Source: Hamadaea sp013361475 (GTDB lineage: Bacteria > Actinomycetota > Actinomycetes > Mycobacteriales > Micromonosporaceae). From it: 64,000 nt of DNA. Shown here one piece after another: positions 61,101 to 64,000 of this stretch. The stretch is taken from assembly GCF_040654195.1 (NCBI RefSeq), contig NZ_JBFAHM010000003.1:554018-618017 (forward strand), written 5' to 3'. How positions within the stretch are numbered: position 1 is the stretch's first letter; every line of letters starts with the position of its first letter. Below the pieces are notes generated by a model that did not search any database, was not told the origin of the DNA, and saw nothing but the letters and a program-made list of their open reading frames with translations. The position numbers and the translations under genes are program-made.

Positions 61101-61600
61101 TCACTCGACACGGACTTGGCGTTCTTCGTGCTGTCCCGGACCGGGCCGAGCGCCTGCAGACCCTGCGTGACATTCTCCAGGGTCGCGGTGAACTTGGCCG
61201 GCAGACCGTCGGTCGACAGCGACTGCACCTGCTGGAGGTAGTCGTCCTTGGCCTTGTCCGTCGCCGAGATGACCTGGTCGAGCGCGCTCAACGCCGTCTG
61301 GCGGGCGGCCTTGTCGGTGCCGGCGCCCAGCGCCATGACCGCCTTGGCCCGCTCCTCCTGCAGCTCGTGGGTGAGTTCCCCGGCCTCGGTGTTGAGGTTG
61401 GCGAAGGTACGCGCGCGGTCCGCCAGCTCGACCGTATCCATCTGGCCGACGAGACCGTTGACACCGACGACGATGGTGGCCAGCGTGGGCACCACCATGA
61501 TGAGACCCAGTTTGGCCCAGATGGGCATGTCCCGGAGTCGACCCGCCGGTCGACGGAGACGCGAAAGGACCGAACTCTCCGATCCTGGCCGCTTGCTCAC
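58169..61600 (-). CDS. nitrate/nitrite-sensor-type histidine kinase (CvnA-like)
   Basis: 1143 residues from the GTG at 61600 (GGAAGGA upstream); a longer frame exists but VSKRPGSESSVLSRLRR is the natural start. A helix (GLIMVVPTLATIVVGVNGL) leads to an extracellular NIT-type helical sensor (about residues 70-330), a second helix (VLVQTGLLLGALILAILFAWLVA), HAMP-like region, DHp-like FVNLARRSQILVDRLIGHLDRLE with His in QLDHLATRMRRNDENLLVL, and an ATPase domain: ELFDNATAFSPPDS (N-box), DQGIGI (G1), GLVVVARLAARHGVKTEL. The C-terminal 400 residues are Pro/Ser/Val-rich, with a final LPKRVPMAQLVPGG...YHRGVQRGR tail. Confidence 0.93.
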   Translation of the reverse strand: MSKRPGSESSVLSRLRRPAGRLRDMPIWAKLGLIMVVPTLATIVVGVNGLVGQMDTVELADRARTFANLNTEAGELTHELQEERAKAVMALGAGTDKAARQTALSALDQVISATDKAKDDYLQQVQSLSTDGLPAKFTATLENVTQGLQALGPVRDSTKNAKSVSSDVASTYSSIIGDLNQLRDYTARLAGDTALSERMQAGAQLAKYKEYQAQKRIVILNAFASGNMTTQWKDDYIATLMGSEQAFNAFKLLATADEFEVWTTRTSGRAFREVSLDQGLIESMSSTQMSTLAFTAQNWDQSHSEAADLVRKVEEKVDADAAAEATRVRDNVTRQVLVQTGLLLGALILAILFAWLVARSMARSLRELRHGALNVAQYGLPQAVARLRDPSISAQLSPAQVATQIADPLPVRSSDEFGQVTEAFNAVHLEAVRTAAEQAALRSSVATMFVNLARRSQILVDRLIGHLDRLERGEEDPDRLAELFQLDHLATRMRRNDENLLVLAGADSTRVQRDPASLVDVLRAAQSEVEHYTRIEFGTVDRDIEVASHAVNDLVHLVAELFDNATAFSPPDSIVMVEARRVGDRAVLYVEDQGIGISNEMLADINERLATPPMVDVAVSRMMGLVVVARLAARHGVKTELRPATDRGTIADVTLPQSVLVPRALSGRGQAPSRPVTPQPQPAQTPPRSPFAQPLALESGPVQRQTPPQRPGPAGRPAYEQPPPRVFEAPSAPVVPPMPEPVNGRSMPAWSDLTGANGRSAAPVNGSGAPDHDPLPTRRPQENWTVDGELMSDGVGIPRQMPTSPEAMPTTGTPPISSVPVSGYPVSGAPVSGYPVSGVPVSSSPVSSAPVSSTPVSGPGSATPTAPSLPVWPPVTMPTTPNIPVTPSIGEALPQRPTERTPDYPAVPAAQAEPRPTLAYVPPAPAMPERQVPPADETMELPIFRELESAWFRTRKPAAGELADAADASATAQFPRITAETAAGQYATVPATEQATGQYPTVAGGGSRDGAEQQRSSTMAGSAGMGSNDRPSGYTVPAPYAPSWQTIADDGWKAATAAASATNEDASEVTGSGLPKRVPMAQLVPGGVDKGGTTLERRTPEGVRGLLSAYHRGVQRGRTQQKDDDSTAGSHPNGRQGGKEHEA
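59030..59152 (-). repeat. 15-bp coding tandem repeat in the kinase tail
   Basis: About eight units of CTGACCGGGTAGCCG type encode VSGYP/VSGAP/VSSTP pentapeptides. Confidence 0.75.
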
Positions 61601-61863
61601 GTCACCGTCCTTCCCACAACGGGCCGCCTTCGGCCCGCAGCGCTCGCTGGCCCCGCACACGCTACCCACAGTCGTGGGCGATCCGCCACGCCGTTGCTCA
61701 GCAATCAACTGCCGACCGCGTTAAGGCCGACCCCCGAGATTCCATCACGTTGGGCGATAAAGCAAAAGGCCAGCCTGCCCCAGTTCCCACAACTGGGGAG
61801 AAACATCAGGACACTTGGGTAATACCGCGCTGGCGACATCCCACCAAAAGTCACTGACGGTGA
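61601..61863. promoter_or_regulatory. upstream region of the conservon-like operon
   Basis: 263 bases with lower GC than the flanks, between the kinase start (61600) and add stop (61864), both on the minus strand. It contains the hairpin at 61778 and presumably the kinase promoter. No clear -10/-35 pair can be named. Confidence 0.4.
61778..61798 (-). terminator. possible terminator after add
   Basis: CCCCAGTT and AACTGGGG around a five-base loop. Read on the minus strand, it is followed by a T-rich stretch (CTTTTGCTTTATC), about 65 bases after the add stop. Confidence 0.45.
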
Positions 61864-62949
61864 CTACGCGGTTCCGATCAGCTTCGCGTACGCCGGCTTG
61901 ATGACGTCGTTGATGATGGCCAGCCGCTCGTCGAACGGGATGAACGCGCTCTTCATCGCGTTGATGGTGAACCATTGCAGCTCCGGCCAGCCGTAGCCGA
62001 AGGCCTCCACCAGCAGCGCCATCTCCCGGCTCATCGACGTGCCGCTCATGAGCCGGTTGTCGGTGTTGACGGTGACCCGGAAGCGCAGATCCCGTAGGAG
62101 GCCGATCGGGTGCTCGGCGATCGACGCGGCGGCGCCGGTCTGCACGTTCGAGGATGGACAGAGTTCCAGCGGAATCCGCTTATCTCGGACATAAGCCGCC
62201 AAGCGCCCGAGCTGCCGGCGTCCGGGTTCCCCGGTGATGTCGTCGACGATCCGCACCCCGTGCCCGAGCCGGTCGGCGCCGCACCACTGAATGGCCTGCC
62301 AGATGGAGGGCAGGCCGAAGGCCTCGCCGGCGTGGATGGTGAAGTGAAAATTCTCACGCTGTAGATATTCGAAAGCATCGAGGTGACGAGTGGGCGGGTA
62401 GCCCGCCTCGGCGCCGGCGATGTCGAAGCCGACCACCCCGGCGTCCCGGTAGGCCACTGCCAGCTCGGCGATCTCCATCGACCGGGCGGCGTGCCGCATC
62501 GCCGTCAGCAGGCAGCCGATCCGGATGGTCCGGTCCTGCGCGGCGGCCTGCGCGGTGCCCTCGGCGAACCCCTCCAGCACCGCCTCGACCACCTCGGCCA
62601 GCGTCAGCCCGTTCTCCAGGTGCTGCTCGGGGGCGTACCGGACCTCGGCGTAGACCACGCCGTCCAGGGCCAGGTCGAGGGCGCACTCGGCGGCCACCCG
62701 GCGCAGCGCCGCCTTGGTCTGCATGACCGCCACGGTGTGCCCGAAGGTCTCCAGGTAGCGCTCCAGCGAACCGGAGTCGGCGGCGGCGGAGAACCAGCGC
62801 CCGAGCGCGTCCGGATCCGTCTCCGGCAGCTCGTGGCCGATCTCGGCGGCCAGCTCGACGATGGTCGCGGGACGCAGGCCGCCGTCGAGGTGGTCGTGGA
62901 GCAGGGCCTTCGGGGCGTTGACGAGCTCGGCGTAGCTGGGTGCGACCAT
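61864..62949 (-). CDS. add: adenosine deaminase
   Basis: 361 residues, ATG start. It converts adenosine and deoxyadenosine to inosine and deoxyinosine in purine salvage. Signature: PKALLHDHLDGGLRP (zinc His pair), VVYAEVRYAPEQH, GFDIAGAEAGYPP, FTIHAGEAFG (His and catalytic Glu), RLGHGVRI, ELCPSSNVQTGA, and TVNTDNRLMSGTSM (Asp pair region). Normal length. Divergent from the RlmA-type gene with only 23 bases between. Counterpart of M. tuberculosis add (Rv3313c). Confidence 0.96.
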   Translation of the reverse strand: MVAPSYAELVNAPKALLHDHLDGGLRPATIVELAAEIGHELPETDPDALGRWFSAAADSGSLERYLETFGHTVAVMQTKAALRRVAAECALDLALDGVVYAEVRYAPEQHLENGLTLAEVVEAVLEGFAEGTAQAAAQDRTIRIGCLLTAMRHAARSMEIAELAVAYRDAGVVGFDIAGAEAGYPPTRHLDAFEYLQRENFHFTIHAGEAFGLPSIWQAIQWCGADRLGHGVRIVDDITGEPGRRQLGRLAAYVRDKRIPLELCPSSNVQTGAAASIAEHPIGLLRDLRFRVTVNTDNRLMSGTSMSREMALLVEAFGYGWPELQWFTINAMKSAFIPFDERLAIINDVIKPAYAKLIGTA

Positions 62950-62972
62950 GTGATGACGATATCGGAGACCGC

Positions 62973-63779
62973 ATGATCACATCCGTTCTGGCCGCCCTGC
63001 GCTGCCCCGTCTGCCAGGAGACGCTCCAGCCCGCGGACGGCTCGCTGCGCTGCCCGCGCGGCCACAGCTTCGACCGCGCCCGGCAGGGCTACGTCCACCT
63101 CGGCGCGGGGCGCAAGCTGCCCGAGGGCGACACGGCTGAGATGGTCGCCGCCCGGTCCGCGTTCCTCCAGGCCGGTCACTACCAAGGGGTACGCACAGCG
63201 GTGGCGCGCCTCGTTCCCCCGTCGGCGACGCTGATCGCCGACATCGGCGCGGGCACCGGCTACTACCTGGCCGGGGCGCTGGACGCCGCGCCGGAGGCCG
63301 CCGGGATCGCCCTTGACGTGGCCAAACCCGCGTTGCGCCGGGCGGCTCGCGTACATCCCCGGGCCGAAGCCGTGCTCGCCGACGTGTGGGCCGGGCTGCC
63401 GCTGGCCGACGGGTGCCTCGACGTCCTGCTGAACGTTTTCGCGCCCCGCAACGGGGCGGAGTTCCGCCGTGTCCTGCGCCCGGACGGCCGCCTGGTGGTC
63501 GTCACGCCGCTGCCGCAGCACCTCGCCGAGCTGCGGGACCGCTACGGCCTGCTCGACGTCGACCCGGACAAGGCCGAGCGGCTGGCCGCCACCCTGCGGG
63601 AGTTCGACCTGGTGGAGGCGGAAGAGCTGACGTTCTCGCTCCAGCTGACCCCAGAAGAGGTACGCGCCCTGGTCGGGATGGGTCCCAACGCCTTCCATTC
63701 GGCCGCGCCGGACGCCGACGCCGTCACCACGGTCACCGCCGCCGTCCGCGTCGCCGCCTACGCCCTAGCCGACCGTTAG
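62973..63779 (+). CDS. RlmA-type rRNA (guanine-N1) methyltransferase
   Basis: 268 residues, ATG with GGAGA upstream. An N-terminal zinc finger (LRCPVCQETL...LRCPRGHSFD) is followed by a Rossmann methyltransferase: LIADIGAGTGYYLAGAL (SAM loop), GIALDVAKPALRRAAR, and LDVLLNVFAPRNGAEFRRVL. Finger plus domain mark the RlmA/TlrB group, which methylates G745 or G748 of 23S rRNA; TlrB-type enzymes confer tylosin resistance with a partner. Which position is modified here is unknown. The TAG stop overlaps the first base of palindrome copy G. Confidence 0.92.
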   Translation: MITSVLAALRCPVCQETLQPADGSLRCPRGHSFDRARQGYVHLGAGRKLPEGDTAEMVAARSAFLQAGHYQGVRTAVARLVPPSATLIADIGAGTGYYLAGALDAAPEAAGIALDVAKPALRRAARVHPRAEAVLADVWAGLPLADGCLDVLLNVFAPRNGAEFRRVLRPDGRLVVVTPLPQHLAELRDRYGLLDVDPDKAERLAATLREFDLVEAEELTFSLQLTPEEVRALVGMGPNAFHSAAPDADAVTTVTAAVRVAAYALADR

Positions 63780-63843
63780 CGCTGGATCAGGGTTCCGGGT
63801 CGAATCTTGGCTCAAGATTCGACCGCGAACCCTGATCCAGCGC
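63779..63843. repeat. 65-bp palindromic element, family 1, copy G
   Basis: Terminal arms GCGCTGGATCAGGGTTC and GAACCCTGATCCAGCGC, centre CTTGGCTCAAG. Starts on the last base of a stop codon. Confidence 0.92.
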
Positions 63844-63892
63844 CATGCGTCCAGCGCCATGCGTCCAGCGCCATGCGTCCAGCGCCATGCGT
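63837..63892 (+). repeat. 14-bp tandem repeat built on the palindrome end, four copies
   Basis: Four units of CCAGCGCCATGCGT. The first CCAGCGC is the right terminus of palindrome copy G. Confidence 0.9.
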
Positions 63893-63930
63893 CAGCGACA
63901 AGGGGTTAGACATCCCATGCGGCTGGACTG

Positions 63931-64000
63931 TCAAGCGGCGAGTTGTTGGTCTTGCTGGTTGCTGGTCCAGGCGGTGGCTTCGTCGTAGGGCGTGCTGGTC
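63931..64000 (-). CDS. C-terminal end of an unidentified protein (partial at window edge)
   Basis: A frame on the minus strand, open from the window edge to a TGA (63931-63933), gives about 22 residues ending STPYDEATAWTSNQQDQQLAA. This is too short to classify; Gln-rich, hydrophilic. It could end a transposase or a conserved hypothetical. Confidence 0.35.
   Translation of the reverse strand, partial: TSTPYDEATAWTSNQQDQQLAA

Noticed and set aside
58061..61822. 1253-codon open frame antisense to the sensor kinase
   Set aside because: Arg/Gly/Ala-rich shadow composition without domain motifs; the opposite strand holds a complete conservon kinase.
63931..64000. Insertion sequence end at the window edge
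   Set aside because: Only about 22 codons visible, without terminal repeats; left as an unidentified partial gene.

Overview
The window is very GC-rich, with many GTG starts and strong GGAGG ribosome-binding sites. It carries mycosin/WXG100-type secretion genes, an AfsR-type regulator, a conservon-like roadblock/GTPase/kinase operon, several tandem and palindromic DNA repeats, and a multi-subunit acyl-CoA carboxylase cluster. This points to a filamentous actinobacterium, most likely of the Micromonosporaceae (Micromonospora/Actinoplanes relatives). That assignment is inference; no rRNA or tRNA gene is present to confirm it.

Layout. 1-3.2 kb: end of an unknown gene, two GtrA-like membrane proteins, a PH-domain membrane protein and birA. 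3.2-5.2 kb: a probable secreted toxin with its immunity gene. 5.3-21.3 kb: the acyl-CoA carboxylase genes accD, accE and accA plus maf, interrupted by a lipoprotein, a type VII secretion locus (substrate, mycosin, small partner), an O-methyltransferase, an MFS exporter, a second mycosin, a PadR/ABC exporter operon and a pair of small ESX-like proteins. 21.3-28.4 kb: guaB1, a degenerate PLP-fold protein, a methyltransferase, and a 1027-residue SARP/NB-ARC/TPR regulator divergent from a small secreted protein. 28.5-36.3 kb: LpdA-type flavoprotein, gamma-glutamylcyclotransferase, SCO6745-like protein, MBL-fold protein, DUF4349 lipoprotein, M20 amidohydrolase and a B12-dependent mutase subunit. 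36.6-44.3 kb: Ser/Thr kinase, phosphohexomutase, upp, deoC and two aldehyde dehydrogenases (nucleoside/deoxyribose salvage). 44.4-49.8 kb: cydA-cydB-cydD-cydC. 49.9-56.4 kb: class V aminotransferase, an acidic unknown, a large repeat-rich protein with a worn IS110-like N-terminus, and an ABC binding lipoprotein. 56.7-61.6 kb: conservon-like operon on the minus strand. 61.9-64 kb: adenosine deaminase, RlmA-type methyltransferase and a partial gene at the edge.

The backbone (GtrA, PH protein, birA, accD, accE, maf, accA, lpdA, gamma-GCT, M20, pmm, upp, add) follows, from memory, the order of Mycobacterium tuberculosis Rv3277-Rv3313c. The secretion, toxin, exporter, regulator and signalling genes look like insertions into that backbone.

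The most unusual signal is a family of 65-bp near-perfect palindromes (seven copies). Five lie between genes, one of them broken by an assembly gap. Two lie inside cydD and cydC, each in the same reading frame and at the same place, the linker between the membrane and ATPase domains. This resembles the protein-coding palindromic elements of Rickettsia, but in an actinobacterium. Three copies are flanked by tandem repeats built from the element's own terminal heptamer. A second, 71-bp palindrome family has three copies. A 12-mer matching a DnaA box, GTTATCCACAGG, sits ahead of three of the four loci that encode secretion substrates or mycosins.
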